From Paludibacteraceae bacterium (GTDB lineage: Bacteria; Bacteroidota; Bacteroidia; Bacteroidales; Paludibacteraceae), in NCBI GenBank assembly GCA_016282955.1, contig JAEELX010000054.1:1-40463 (forward strand): DNA of 40,463 nucleotides, in the 5' to 3' direction. Below are positions 7,994 to 17,765 of this stretch, one piece after another. The notes below the pieces were generated by a model, which did not search any database, was not told the origin of the DNA, and was given only the letters and a program-made list of their open reading frames with translations. Each line of letters starts with the position of its first letter. Position 1 is the stretch's first letter. The translations under genes and the position numbers were made by a program.

Positions 7994-9727
7994 TTATTTT
8001 TCTGGTAACGTAACGGGCAGTCGCCCTACGGCAGGGATTTTCCCCATCATAATATCCGCAACGGCTTCCTCATTGTAGTAGGTGTCCGAATAGCAAACGA
8101 AAAACGCATCGGTGTCCTTGATAAACGGCAATCGAAAAGCCGAATACGGGTTGCCAAAATACAAAACGGCTGTCGGTTTGGTGCGTGCTAATTGCTGCAA
8201 GATCCACGCTTCTTCGGAAGGTATTTTGAGCATATTATGCCGTTGAGCAAGGCAGTCGTGCACCCCAATGATGATGTAATCGTATTGCTGTAATTGCCTG
8301 GAGAGGTCTCTGAGAGCGTTCAAATCCACCTCTTCGGGCAACGCAAAATAGTCCATCGGGTAGCCCGCTTTTTGCATGTGAAGGCACGCAATGACCGAGT
8401 TATCTTGCAACACACCCGACCTATCCGCAAAACCACTTATCTCTTCGGTGGTGCAAAACTTCAATTTGGGTGGTTGATATTCAGCGTGATAGCCGACGTA
8501 TGCGATTTTTTGGGTTTTATCAATGAATGGAGCGTTTTGCACGTTGCGTTTGTTCTGAATAAGCGTCATGGACTGCTCGGAGAGTTGTTTATTGAGCAAC
8601 GAATCTTGCGGACGATGAATCTTTTCCAAAATACCATCGGTTTGGCAATACGGGTCATAATCTTCGTCCAACATCCCGATTTTGGCTTTGAGCGTTAGTA
8701 TCTTGCGGACCCGTTCGTCCAAATCTTTTTCGCGTTGTTCGGATTTAGAAACATACTGCACGATGGCTTTCACGGTTTGCGGAATCTCGTGGGGCATCAA
8801 CAGCAAGTCAACACCCGCTTTATAAGCCGCAATATTCACCTGCACATAGTTGCCATCTTGCACCACACCCTTCATGCCGAGTGCGTCCGTGATAACCAAC
8901 CCCTTGAAGCCAAGTCGTTTTTTCAGCAACTCCGTCACGATAGGGTACGAGATAGACGAAGGCATCGTATCGTATGCTGGAACGTGCAAATGCCCCAACA
9001 TCACCAACTCCACGCCATCGTCAATGAGCCGCTTAAATGGATACAACTCCAACGAGTCCAACCGCTCCTTGCTGAACGGCAAAACGGGCAACGATTGGTG
9101 CGAGTCAACTTCCGTGTCGCCATGCCCCGGGAAATGCTTTGCACAAGCGAAAATACCCGCATCTTGCATCCCTCGCATATACGTACTTCCGTACGAAGCC
9201 ACCTTCTCCCTATCCGAACCAAACGAACGGGCATTGATGACGGGATTAAGCGGGTTGACGTTGATGTCCACATCGGGAGCAAAATTGATATAAATCTTCA
9301 CTTCCTTGCACAACTCGCCCACTGCCACACCCATCTTGTAAATCAACGTGTCGTTTGGCAAGGCTCCCAATTGCATCATCTTGGGGAAAAACGGAAACTC
9401 GGCATACCGCATCGCAGGTCCATATTCGCCGTCCATCGAGATGACTAATGGAATTTTGGCGATGCGTTGGATTTCGTTAATTCGGTCTAAGGCCTTGACG
9501 ATTTCATCTTCCATCACAATCACGCCACCCAAGCCCGCTTGCACCAAACCATCGAACTTGGCGTGTTTGTCGGCAGGCAGATACGAATCCAAACAGGCGA
9601 AAGTGATTTGCATTACCTTCTCTTCCGTAGTCATTCGTTGGAGGACACGCTCCACTTTCTGCTCATTGGAAACCGCACACGAACACATCACTAACCCAAT
9701 CAATAACAACCGTAAATGTCTGTGCAT
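7994..9727 (-). CDS. Glycoside hydrolase family 3 lipoprotein (NagZ-like beta-N-acetylhexosaminidase)
   Basis: This 577-residue exported enzyme probably removes terminal N-acetylglucosamine from peptidoglycan fragments or other glycans. A short signal peptide ends in LVMCSC, so Cys15 or Cys17 would be lipidated. The GH3 barrel shows the NagZ-type general-acid loop KHFPGHGDTEVDSH (197-210) and the nucleophile aspartate in LVITDALGM (D281). Residues after about 370 form a C-terminal GH3-like domain. The fused serine-hydrolase domain seen on some larger Bacteroidota homologues is absent. It starts one base after pgi stops and ends three bases before dxs, so it is translationally coupled to both. 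Confidence 0.88.
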   Translation of the reverse strand: MHRHLRLLLIGLVMCSCAVSNEQKVERVLQRMTTEEKVMQITFACLDSYLPADKHAKFDGLVQAGLGGVIVMEDEIVKALDRINEIQRIAKIPLVISMDGEYGPAMRYAEFPFFPKMMQLGALPNDTLIYKMGVAVGELCKEVKIYINFAPDVDINVNPLNPVINARSFGSDREKVASYGSTYMRGMQDAGIFACAKHFPGHGDTEVDSHQSLPVLPFSKERLDSLELYPFKRLIDDGVELVMLGHLHVPAYDTMPSSISYPIVTELLKKRLGFKGLVITDALGMKGVVQDGNYVQVNIAAYKAGVDLLLMPHEIPQTVKAIVQYVSKSEQREKDLDERVRKILTLKAKIGMLDEDYDPYCQTDGILEKIHRPQDSLLNKQLSEQSMTLIQNKRNVQNAPFIDKTQKIAYVGYHAEYQPPKLKFCTTEEISGFADRSGVLQDNSVIACLHMQKAGYPMDYFALPEEVDLNALRDLSRQLQQYDYIIIGVHDCLAQRHNMLKIPSEEAWILQQLARTKPTAVLYFGNPYSAFRLPFIKDTDAFFVCYSDTYYNEEAVADIMMGKIPAVGRLPVTLPEK

Positions 9728-9728
9728 A

Positions 9729-11063
9729 CTATTGTTGTGAGTTTAGCAATTCTTGTATGGCGATTGACTCTTTTTCGTAGCCAGGCTTATGCAACAGGGC
9801 AAACATATTTTTCTTGTAAGCCTCCACGCCAGGTTGGTTGAACGGGTTGACGCCCAACATATAACCCGAAACGGCACACGCATTCTCAAAGAAATACAAC
9901 AAAGCCCCCAAGTGGAACAAATCGGCTTTATCCATCGCCACCTGCAAGCACGGAACGCCACCTTGTTTATGGGCTAACATCGTACCTAATTCGGCTTTGG
10001 AGTTGATTTCAAACATCGTTTTGCCAGTTAAAAAGTTCAAACCATCCAAGTTATTTTCATCATCCAGCACGGGCAACGGATAGTTATCTTGTTTGATAGA
10101 AATGAAGGTCTCAAACAGATGCCGAACACCCTCTTGGATATACTGACCCATCGAATGCAAGTCGGTCGTAAAATCGGCTATGGAAGGGAAGATACCCTTG
10201 TGTTCCTTGCCTTCCGACTCACCAAAGAGTTGCTTCCACCACTCGCCCACAAAGTGCAAAGCGGGGTTGAAGTTGGTCAAAATCTCGATACTTTTTTTCT
10301 CGTGCGAATAGAGGTGATAACGGCACGCAGCGTACTGTGCAGAGATGTTTTTATCAAAGCCGTGCTGGCAATCCTTCATCATATCCAACGCCCCAGCCAC
10401 CAACTGCTCTACCTCCTTGCCCACAAAGCAAGCTATCGGCAACAAACCCACTGGCGACAAAACCGAGAAGCGACCTCCGATATTATCATCAATGTTGTAG
10501 GTCTTGTATCCTTCTTTGTCGGCAAGCGTCCGCAAAGCCCCTTTCTTGGCATCGGTGATACAAACAATCCGATTTTTAGCCTCGTCTTTGCCCACCTGCT
10601 CCTCCAAAAGGCTCTTCAACAGTCGGAAAGCGATAGCAGGCTCAGTCGTTGTACCTGATTTGGAGATACAGATAATGCCGAACTTCTTCCGTTTCAACAC
10701 TTGGATGAGACTTTGGTGGTATTTTGCGTCCAAATGATGCCCAGCGTACACCACTTTGGGCGTATCTTTATTTTCTAACCATTCAAACGGGTTCCCGACA
10801 AATTCGTTCACGGCTTTGGCTCCCAAATACGAGCCTCCGATACCGATACAAACGATGATTTCGCAACTCTGACGCAGTTTTTCCGCAGTTGCAATGATGT
10901 CGCTCACTTCATTTTGTATGTTTCGGGGAAGTTCTACCCAACCCAAGAAATCATTCCCTGCTCCTGTGCCTTGCAAGGTCTTTTCTTGGCACTCGTTGGC
11001 TAATTTTGCGTAGGCTTGCAATTCTTCGCTACGCAACGCATTGGCATAATTAAAATGTATCAT
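9729..11063 (-). CDS. pgi: Glucose-6-phosphate isomerase
   Basis: This cytosolic enzyme interconverts glucose-6-phosphate and fructose-6-phosphate. At 444 residues it is the short bacterial form. The phosphate-binding motif SKSGTTTEPA lies at 134-143, preceded by VCIGIGGSYLGAKAV (71-85). The middle has NPALHFVGEWWKQLFGESEGKE, typical of PGI. The start ATG at 11063 follows the lysS stop after 18 bases, in the same minus-strand operon. Confidence 0.96.
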   Translation of the reverse strand: MIHFNYANALRSEELQAYAKLANECQEKTLQGTGAGNDFLGWVELPRNIQNEVSDIIATAEKLRQSCEIIVCIGIGGSYLGAKAVNEFVGNPFEWLENKDTPKVVYAGHHLDAKYHQSLIQVLKRKKFGIICISKSGTTTEPAIAFRLLKSLLEEQVGKDEAKNRIVCITDAKKGALRTLADKEGYKTYNIDDNIGGRFSVLSPVGLLPIACFVGKEVEQLVAGALDMMKDCQHGFDKNISAQYAACRYHLYSHEKKSIEILTNFNPALHFVGEWWKQLFGESEGKEHKGIFPSIADFTTDLHSMGQYIQEGVRHLFETFISIKQDNYPLPVLDDENNLDGLNFLTGKTMFEINSKAELGTMLAHKQGGVPCLQVAMDKADLFHLGALLYFFENACAVSGYMLGVNPFNQPGVEAYKKNMFALLHKPGYEKESIAIQELLNSQQ

Positions 11064-11081
11064 AGTTGTAAGGTTAAAAAA

Positions 11082-12626
11082 TTATACTTCGGGTTTCATG
11101 GTTGGGAAAAGCAACACCTCTTGGATACTCTCTTTCCCTGTCATCAGCATCGTTAGACGGTCTATTCCGATGCCTATTCCACTCGTCGGTGGCATTCCAT
11201 ACTCGATGGCACGAATAAAATCGTGGTCGATAATCATCGCCTCTTCGTCGCCTTTTTGAGCCAGTTTCATCTGCTCCACAAAACGTTCATATTGGTCAAT
11301 CGGGTCGTTTAATTCGCTGTACGCATTCGCCAACTCCTTGCCGTTAACCATCAACTCAAAACGCTCGGTTAAGCCTTTCTTGGAGCGGTGCATCTTCGTC
11401 AAAGGCGACATCTCAATCGGATAATCAATGATGAAAGTCGGCTGCACAAAATCACCTTCGCAACACTCGCCAAAAATCTCATCTATTAACTTGCCTTTGC
11501 CCATCGAATCCTGCACTTCCACACCCACTTTTTTAGCAATTTGGCGAATCTCGTCCTCATCTTTACCATACAAATCATAGCCCGTTTTTTCTTTGATGGC
11601 TTCCAAAATCGGCAAACGACGGTACGGGGCTTTGAAATCAATCTCTTTGTCGCCTATTTTAATTTTGGTGGAACCGTTCACGGCGATGGCAATTTTTTCC
11701 AACAATTGCTCCGTGAAACGCATCATCCACTCGTAATCTTTGTACTGCACATACAACTCCATACACGTAAATTCGGGGTTATGCGAACGGTCCATGCCTT
11801 CGTTTCGGAAGTTTCGCCCAATCTCATACACACCTTCAAAACCACCGACAATCAGCCGTTTGAGGTACAATTCGGTGGCGATTCGCAAGTACATATCAAT
11901 GTCCAACGTGTAATGATGCGTGATGAACGGACGTGCGGTCGCTCCACCCGCGATAGCCTGCAAAATGGGTGTTTCCACTTCGGTATAACCCGCTTCATCA
12001 AAGACCGAACGCATAGTCGAAATGATTTTGGCACGCTTGATAAACGTCTCCTTGATGCCCTCATTCACCACCAAATCCACGTACCGTTGGCGATAACGCA
12101 ACTCGGGGTCGTTGAAACCATCGTAGGCAACACCGTCTTTATACTTCACAATCGGCAATGGTTTAACCGACTTCGCAAGGACAGTCAACTGCTTCGCATG
12201 CACCGAAATCTCGCCCATCTGCGTGCGGAAAACAAACCCTTTGATGCCCACAAAATCGCCAATATCCAGCAGTTTTTTGAATACCACATTATACATTTGT
12301 TGCTCTACCGTGGTGGGTTGTTCGCCCTCTGCTACAGGGGCTTGGATGTCGTCCCGACTTACGTACACTTGTATCCGACCTTTCGCGTCTTGAATCTCAA
12401 TGAAGGAAGCCTTGCCCATGATTCGCCTTGACATCAAACGCCCTGCAATAGACACTTCCTTGCCTGTGTACCACTTGGCTGTCGTGTCGTCGTCTTTAAA
12501 ATGGGCTTTAATGTCGTCCGTATAACCCGTAACAACGTACTCTTGGGCTGGATAAGGGTCAATGCCCAACTCCCGTAACGCTTTCAGACTCTCTCTGCGT
12601 ATAATCTCTTGTTCTGATAACTCCAT
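11082..12626 (-). CDS. lysS: Lysyl-tRNA synthetase, class II
   Basis: This enzyme charges tRNA-Lys with lysine. The 514 residues carry an N-terminal OB-fold anticodon-binding domain (about 55-160, with VSIAGRLMSRRIMGKASFIE) and the class II catalytic core. Motif 2 reads FRNEGMDRSHNPEFT (near 262) and motif 3 reads GIGIGIDRLTMLMT near the C-terminus. It sits between aroB (40 bases upstream) and pgi (18 bases downstream). Confidence 0.97.
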   Translation of the reverse strand: MELSEQEIIRRESLKALRELGIDPYPAQEYVVTGYTDDIKAHFKDDDTTAKWYTGKEVSIAGRLMSRRIMGKASFIEIQDAKGRIQVYVSRDDIQAPVAEGEQPTTVEQQMYNVVFKKLLDIGDFVGIKGFVFRTQMGEISVHAKQLTVLAKSVKPLPIVKYKDGVAYDGFNDPELRYRQRYVDLVVNEGIKETFIKRAKIISTMRSVFDEAGYTEVETPILQAIAGGATARPFITHHYTLDIDMYLRIATELYLKRLIVGGFEGVYEIGRNFRNEGMDRSHNPEFTCMELYVQYKDYEWMMRFTEQLLEKIAIAVNGSTKIKIGDKEIDFKAPYRRLPILEAIKEKTGYDLYGKDEDEIRQIAKKVGVEVQDSMGKGKLIDEIFGECCEGDFVQPTFIIDYPIEMSPLTKMHRSKKGLTERFELMVNGKELANAYSELNDPIDQYERFVEQMKLAQKGDEEAMIIDHDFIRAIEYGMPPTSGIGIGIDRLTMLMTGKESIQEVLLFPTMKPEV

Positions 12627-12666
12627 AATTCTTTTTTTATAATAACCGAGCGAAAATAGTATTTTT

Positions 12667-13680
12667 TTACCAATTTTCCATCGCTAATTTTAATTCTTTT
12701 TCGGTAACGATTTGGTTGACGTACGGACGCGAGAAATCTGCCAAGAGGGTACAGTTTATTCGGTCGGTTTGCGTGTTTTTCTTGTCTTTATGCGTCCAAG
12801 CAATGATGGTTTCGTAATCCGCAGGCGTGATTGGCAAGGTTTTGTAATACGTAGCCCAAACCTCTTTCAGTTGCTCAAAAATCGTCTGCGGAAAATGCTT
12901 TTTCTCCACACTTAAAAACAACTCTGCCACCATTCCATACATCACCGCAAAACCGTGCGGAATCGTCTTCCCGAGCGACAATTGCCATTCTTCAACTGCA
13001 TGTCCAACCGTATGCCCAAAATTCAGGGCTTTCCGCATCCCATTATCCGCAACATCGTCCTGCACATACCGCTCTTTAATCCAACACGACTGCTCCACCA
13101 AACTCGCAAAAGTATATTTATCCAGGTTGGTCAGGTTTTGCATCGCATGGGTTACTCGCTCCCACTCGTTTGCGGAAAACAGCAAGGCGTGTTTGAGCAT
13201 TTCTGCCCAACCCGAGAGCAACTCTTGGCGAGGAAGCGTCTCCAAAAACGGGATATAATGCCACACTTGCAACGGCATTTGAATCACTCCCACACAGTTT
13301 TTGATGCCTTTGTAATTAAAGCCTGTTTTGCCACCGTTCGCCGCATCAACCATCGCCAACAAGGTCGTTGGTACGTTGATATAAGTCATCCCACGCATGT
13401 ACGTTGAGGCACAAAAACCTCCTATGTCGCACACGATTCCCCCACCGATATTCACCAAAACACTGTTTCGCGTGGCTTGTTTCTCCAACAAAAAATCCCA
13501 AATCTGTTGGACGATTTGCAAGGTTTTATTGGACTCTTGGGCTTCTAAAATGTAGGTGTTTTCGGGCGTGATGCAAGGCGAAAGTTCAAAACATTTCTGA
13601 CGCACCGCACTATCAACCACAAAAAATAGTTGTCGGTCGCCCAATTCGCACAAATGCTCGTGTAAGTTGTCTATAATCAC
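12667..13680 (-). CDS. aroB: 3-dehydroquinate synthase
   Basis: This cytosolic NAD+- and metal-dependent enzyme carries out the second step of the shikimate pathway, turning DAHP into 3-dehydroquinate. In 337 residues the NAD site (VNIGGGIVCDIGGFCAS, 76-92) and VDAANGGKTGFNYKGIKN are clear. The metal ligands are E160 in GWAEMLKH, a His in NFGHTVGH (H223) and H242 in PHGFAVMYG. The start is a GTG whose last bases overlap the preceding DUF2461 stop (GTGA), which points to coupled translation. The protein is slightly shorter at its N-terminus than typical Bacteroides AroB. Confidence 0.94.
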   Translation of the reverse strand: MIIDNLHEHLCELGDRQLFFVVDSAVRQKCFELSPCITPENTYILEAQESNKTLQIVQQIWDFLLEKQATRNSVLVNIGGGIVCDIGGFCASTYMRGMTYINVPTTLLAMVDAANGGKTGFNYKGIKNCVGVIQMPLQVWHYIPFLETLPRQELLSGWAEMLKHALLFSANEWERVTHAMQNLTNLDKYTFASLVEQSCWIKERYVQDDVADNGMRKALNFGHTVGHAVEEWQLSLGKTIPHGFAVMYGMVAELFLSVEKKHFPQTIFEQLKEVWATYYKTLPITPADYETIIAWTHKDKKNTQTDRINCTLLADFSRPYVNQIVTEKELKLAMENW

Positions 13681-14357
13681 AATGTAATCTCCGTTTTGTT
13701 GACCTCTTCGAGCGAATAATTCAGGAAATCAATCATCGGTTTTGATGCCTGAATAATATCCAAAATCAAATCCGTGAAACTATCTGCCAGCACCTCTTTG
13801 TTGGACAAATGATGCGAAATAGTGAACGTTTTGAGCCGCAACCAATCGGCGTGAATGAAATCCTTATCGAATCCAATCGGCACTTTTTTGAGGGCATAAT
13901 CGTAGTCAAAATCGCTGAAATACTGCTTAAAATGTGGCTCAGCAAAAATTTCTTCCACTTCATCGTAGTTCTCGTAAATATCTTGCCGAATCTTTTTGAC
14001 CAAATTAGATGGCGGACACCACATTCCCCCAGCAAACAGACAGTTATTGGGCTGAATATGCACATAATATCCCGCATACAACCCTTTTTTGCCACCAATC
14101 GCAGGAAACGTGCCAAACCACTCCTTGTACGGCCGTTTATCCTTACTAAAACGCACATCACGGTAGATTCGCCAGATACAATCTTTTGGTGTCAGATGTG
14201 CCAAAGCGGGGTCCATGACGGCTAATTTTTCGAGCAACTGAGCATTCCATTCCACAAACCATTCATGGCAAGCCACGTACTGCTCCTTGTGGGCATTAAA
14301 CCATTCGCGATTATTGTTATGCGACAGTTCGGTTAAAAAGTCAAATATTTTTTGCAT
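13677..14357 (-). CDS. DUF2461 (TIGR02453) family protein
   Basis: This 226-residue soluble protein has no known function. It is recognised by the family pattern FDFLTELSHNNNREWFNAHK at the N-terminus and by IYRDVRFSKDKRPYKEWFG, followed by a Gly-rich stretch and YYVHIQPNN. It is the first gene of the aroB-lysS-pgi operon and overlaps aroB by four bases. The space upstream (14358-14393) is only 36 bases to the divergent tRNA gene, so the operon promoter must overlap the tRNA gene region. I found no good -33/-7 pair. Confidence 0.88.
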   Translation of the reverse strand: MQKIFDFLTELSHNNNREWFNAHKEQYVACHEWFVEWNAQLLEKLAVMDPALAHLTPKDCIWRIYRDVRFSKDKRPYKEWFGTFPAIGGKKGLYAGYYVHIQPNNCLFAGGMWCPPSNLVKKIRQDIYENYDEVEEIFAEPHFKQYFSDFDYDYALKKVPIGFDKDFIHADWLRLKTFTISHHLSNKEVLADSFTDLILDIIQASKPMIDFLNYSLEEVNKTEITL

Positions 14358-14383
14358 TCTTTCGTAATTTTAATGTAACTTCG
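14351..14383 (+). promoter_or_regulatory. Probable promoter of tRNA-Arg
   Basis: TTTG, 21 bases, then TAACTTCG (one mismatch to TAnnTTTG). It ends 10 bases before the mature tRNA 5' end and lies within the start of the divergent DUF2461 gene. Confidence 0.45.
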
Positions 14384-14393
14384 CTTTGTTTTA

Positions 14394-14465
14394 GGTCTCA
14401 TAGTTCAATGGATAGAATACGGGTTTCCTAAACCTTAGATTCGAGTTCGATTCTCGATGAGACTA
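14394..14465 (+). tRNA. tRNA-Arg (anticodon CCU)
   Basis: The 72 bases fold as a cloverleaf. The acceptor is GGTCTCA with TGAGACT (first pair G-U), followed by discriminator A. The D arm is GTTC/GAAT. The anticodon loop TTCCTAA gives CCT, which reads AGG. The variable loop has 4 bases. The T arm is TCGAG-TTCGATT-CTCGA. The anticodon stem is weak: its first pair is a C-T mismatch and the second a G-U. CCA is not encoded. The ribonuclease HI gene starts 30 bases downstream. Confidence 0.9.
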
Positions 14466-14495
14466 CAACGAAAGCACGACAAAGATATATTTTTT

Positions 14496-15116
14496 ATGTC
14501 AAAAAAAACGACAAAATACTACGTGGTTTGGGAGGGGAAAAATCCTGGCATTTACAACACTTGGGACGAATGTCAAGAGCAAATAAACGGCTATTCGGGA
14601 GCCAAATACCAAAGTTTTCCGTCGTTAGAGTTGGCACAATATGCTTTTGCTGATTCGTATGAAAAACGCAAAGAAGCCATCATTGCTATGGCAAAAGAGA
14701 CGACAGATGGACCTATTTTGCCTGCTATTGCGGTGGATGCAGCTTCGGATAGAATGAACCGAATGGAGTTTCGAGGCGTGGATATTGAAAAAAATGTGGA
14801 AATTTTTCATAGCCCGATTTATCCGTGTTCCAACTCCAACGTGGGCGAGTTTTTGGCGATTGTGAAGGGTTTGGAGTACATCAAAGAGCATAAACTCAAT
14901 TATGCCTTGTATTCCGACAGCGTTACGGCGTTGGCGTGGGTGCGAAACCAGCGAGCTAATGTAACCTTGAAGTTTGACGAGCGTGCTGCCCTTTTGATTC
15001 GTGATTTAAGCCACGCTGAACGGTGGTTGCTGACGAATAATTATTCCAAAATTCCCTTGCTCAAATGGGAAACGAGCAAATGGGGCGAAATTTTGGCAGA
15101 TTTTGGACGAAAATAA
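14496..15116 (+). CDS. rnhA: Ribonuclease HI with viroplasmin-like N-terminal domain
   Basis: This 206-residue enzyme cuts the RNA strand of RNA-DNA hybrids. Residues about 5-50 form the viroplasmin/RNase HI N-terminal hybrid-binding domain (YYVVWEGKNPGIYNTWDEC and YSGAKYQSF). The catalytic domain has AVDAAS, then GEFLAIVKGLEYI, then YSDSVTALAWV, and ends with WGEILADFGRK, supplying the expected D, E, D, D carboxylates. The glycine-rich loop often seen after the first Asp is replaced by DRMNRMEF. I chose the ATG at 14496 because an upstream in-frame ATG lies inside the tRNA. It is probably co-transcribed with tRNA-Arg. Confidence 0.9.
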   Translation: MSKKTTKYYVVWEGKNPGIYNTWDECQEQINGYSGAKYQSFPSLELAQYAFADSYEKRKEAIIAMAKETTDGPILPAIAVDAASDRMNRMEFRGVDIEKNVEIFHSPIYPCSNSNVGEFLAIVKGLEYIKEHKLNYALYSDSVTALAWVRNQRANVTLKFDERAALLIRDLSHAERWLLTNNYSKIPLLKWETSKWGEILADFGRK

Positions 15117-15128
15117 ATTGAAAAAAGA

Positions 15129-15159
15129 TTGTTGTTTTTTAGAAAAAAACATAATTTTG
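15129..15159 (+). promoter_or_regulatory. Promoter of gapA
   Basis: TTG, 20 bases, TAATTTTG is a full match to the Bacteroidota -33/-7 pattern. It ends 38 bases before the gapA start and just after the ribonuclease HI stop. Confidence 0.65.
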
Positions 15160-15191
15160 TGATGTAGAAAATAATAAACTTTAATTTTTAA

Positions 15192-16208
<1,017 letters not shown>

Positions 16209-16232
16209 AAAACGTTTTTTATGTAATAAAAG

Positions 16233-16266
16233 AAGGATTACATCGTTTGGATGTAGTCCTTTTTTA
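16233..16266 (+). terminator. Intrinsic terminator of gapA
   Basis: AAGGATTACATC and GATGTAGTCCTT can pair with one mismatch around a short loop and are followed by a run of T. It starts 24 bases after the gapA stop. The remaining bases up to 16406 hold nothing I can name. Confidence 0.85.
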
Positions 16267-16406
16267 TTATTCGGTGGGTATCCCTCTTGGGATAAACCTT
16301 ATTACGGTTTTGGTGCTTGAGGTCGCAAACATGGGAGGAGGTAGGGTAACGTTTGGGGTACTTCTATTGTGGCAGGATTCTCCTTTATTTTATCCCAACT
16401 CAATCC

Positions 16407-17591
16407 TCAATTCTCTTTGATGTTCGGTAAAAAATACGCCACAATACCCAACAAAGGTAGGAAAGCCGTCATCTGAAACACCTGTTGAATACTCGTCAAG
16501 TCTGCAAGCCACCCAAACAAAGCTGAGCCAATGCCAGCCAACCCAAACGACAAGCCGTAAAATGCTCCCGAAATCATACCTACATTACCCGGCAGAAGCT
16601 CCGTGGCATACACCAGAATAGCCGACATCGCCGATGACATCACCATCCCCACCAGCATAACCAACACAATCGTCCACGTCAAATTGCAGTACGGAAGCAG
16701 CAACGCAAAGGGCGAAGGACCGAGAATACTGACCCAAATGACATATTTCCGCCCATACATATCCCCGAGTTTGCCACCAATAAGCAACCCCATCGCCGTC
16801 GAAACCAAGAAACCAAACAGCACATATTGCGAGGCAGTAACCGACAATCCGAACTTGTCAATCATATAAAACGTGATGTAATTTTGAATGTTGGCGGTGT
16901 AAAAATCCTTGGAAAACATCAGCACCAACAGCACCACAACGGCCACAACGATTTGGCGTTTGGGCAAGTAACTTGTGTTCTCAATATCAAACTTCGATTT
17001 GCCACGCCCATACAACTCAATCTGCTTTTTATACCAACTGCCAATCTTCGCCAATAGCCAAATTGCCACAGCGACCATCAGCCCGAACCAACTGATACTT
17101 TGTTGCCCGTACGGAACCACTATCAGAGCCACTGCAACAGGTCCTAACGCCCGTCCCACATTACCTCCTATTTGGAAAATGGATTGTGCCATACCTTTCG
17201 CTCCACCAGACGCTAAACGTGCCACTTTTGACGATTCGGGATGAAGCACCGACGAACCCATTCCCACGAACGCCACTGACACTAAAACAGCTGCAAAACT
17301 ATCTGCCCAAGCCAACAAAAGCAACCCTATCAGCGTGAAGCACATACCCACCACCAAGCCGTAAGGACGCGGGGTTTTGTCGGAGAGATACCCCACAAGT
17401 GGCTGAAGCAAAGACGAAGTGAGTTGACTGGTCAGTGTGATGGCACCAATCTGCATAAAACTCAACCCCAGCGACTCCTTAATCATCGGGTAAATCGATG
17501 GAATCACCGACTGAAACATATCGTTTAGCAGATGCCCGATGCACACCATCAGTAGCACGGACATAGTCGCTTTATTTTGGGGTTCGTTCAT
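16407..17591 (-). CDS. MFS transporter, fosmidomycin-resistance (Fsr) family
   Basis: This 394-residue inner-membrane protein has about 12 hydrophobic segments in the major facilitator pattern. It is recognised by the Fsr-type N-terminus GHLLNDMFQSVIPSIYPMIK, LQPLVGYLSDKTPRPY, and GSSVLHPESSKVARLASGG followed by GGNVGRALGP. E. coli Fsr exports fosmidomycin, but the natural substrate of Bacteroidota members is unknown. It is a single gene, convergent with gapA and divergent from the acyltransferase. A possible promoter (17634-17661) lies upstream. Confidence 0.88.
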   Translation of the reverse strand: MNEPQNKATMSVLLMVCIGHLLNDMFQSVIPSIYPMIKESLGLSFMQIGAITLTSQLTSSLLQPLVGYLSDKTPRPYGLVVGMCFTLIGLLLLAWADSFAAVLVSVAFVGMGSSVLHPESSKVARLASGGAKGMAQSIFQIGGNVGRALGPVAVALIVVPYGQQSISWFGLMVAVAIWLLAKIGSWYKKQIELYGRGKSKFDIENTSYLPKRQIVVAVVVLLVLMFSKDFYTANIQNYITFYMIDKFGLSVTASQYVLFGFLVSTAMGLLIGGKLGDMYGRKYVIWVSILGPSPFALLLPYCNLTWTIVLVMLVGMVMSSAMSAILVYATELLPGNVGMISGAFYGLSFGLAGIGSALFGWLADLTSIQQVFQMTAFLPLLGIVAYFLPNIKEN

Positions 17592-17633
17592 CGTATTGCT
17601 TTGTTTAACAATGAGTTAGTGTTTTTCCGAAGG

Positions 17634-17661
17634 CAAAAGTACGAAAATTTATTCGCACAAA
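17634..17661 (-). promoter_or_regulatory. Possible promoter of the Fsr-like transporter
   Basis: On the minus strand this reads TTTG, 16 bases, TACTTTTG. The -7 box is perfect but the spacer is a little short. It lies about 43 bases before the start codon. Confidence 0.4.
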
Positions 17662-17673
17662 AACTAATTTTTG

Positions 17674-17703
17674 TATTTTTGCGAAAATTAGGCTGTATTT
17701 TTG
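17674..17703 (+). promoter_or_regulatory. Possible promoter of the acyltransferase
   Basis: TATTTTTG occurs twice (17674-17681 and 17696-17703). The second has a TTG 22 bases upstream at 17671-17673. The 60-base leader to the start codon is A/T-rich. Confidence 0.35.
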
Positions 17704-17765
17704 AAGATACAACTTCCAATATGCAAAAAGATAACAAATTTATTAAATACTAAAAGTTAAAAATT

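Noticed and set aside
8735-9448. Long open frame on the plus strand, 237 codons
   Set aside because: It is the antisense shadow of the GH3 gene, which has clear family motifs; the plus-strand protein is rich in His, Arg and Gln with no recognisable pattern.
11541-12431. Long open frame on the plus strand, 296 codons
   Set aside because: Antisense shadow of lysS; the lysyl-tRNA synthetase motifs are unambiguous.
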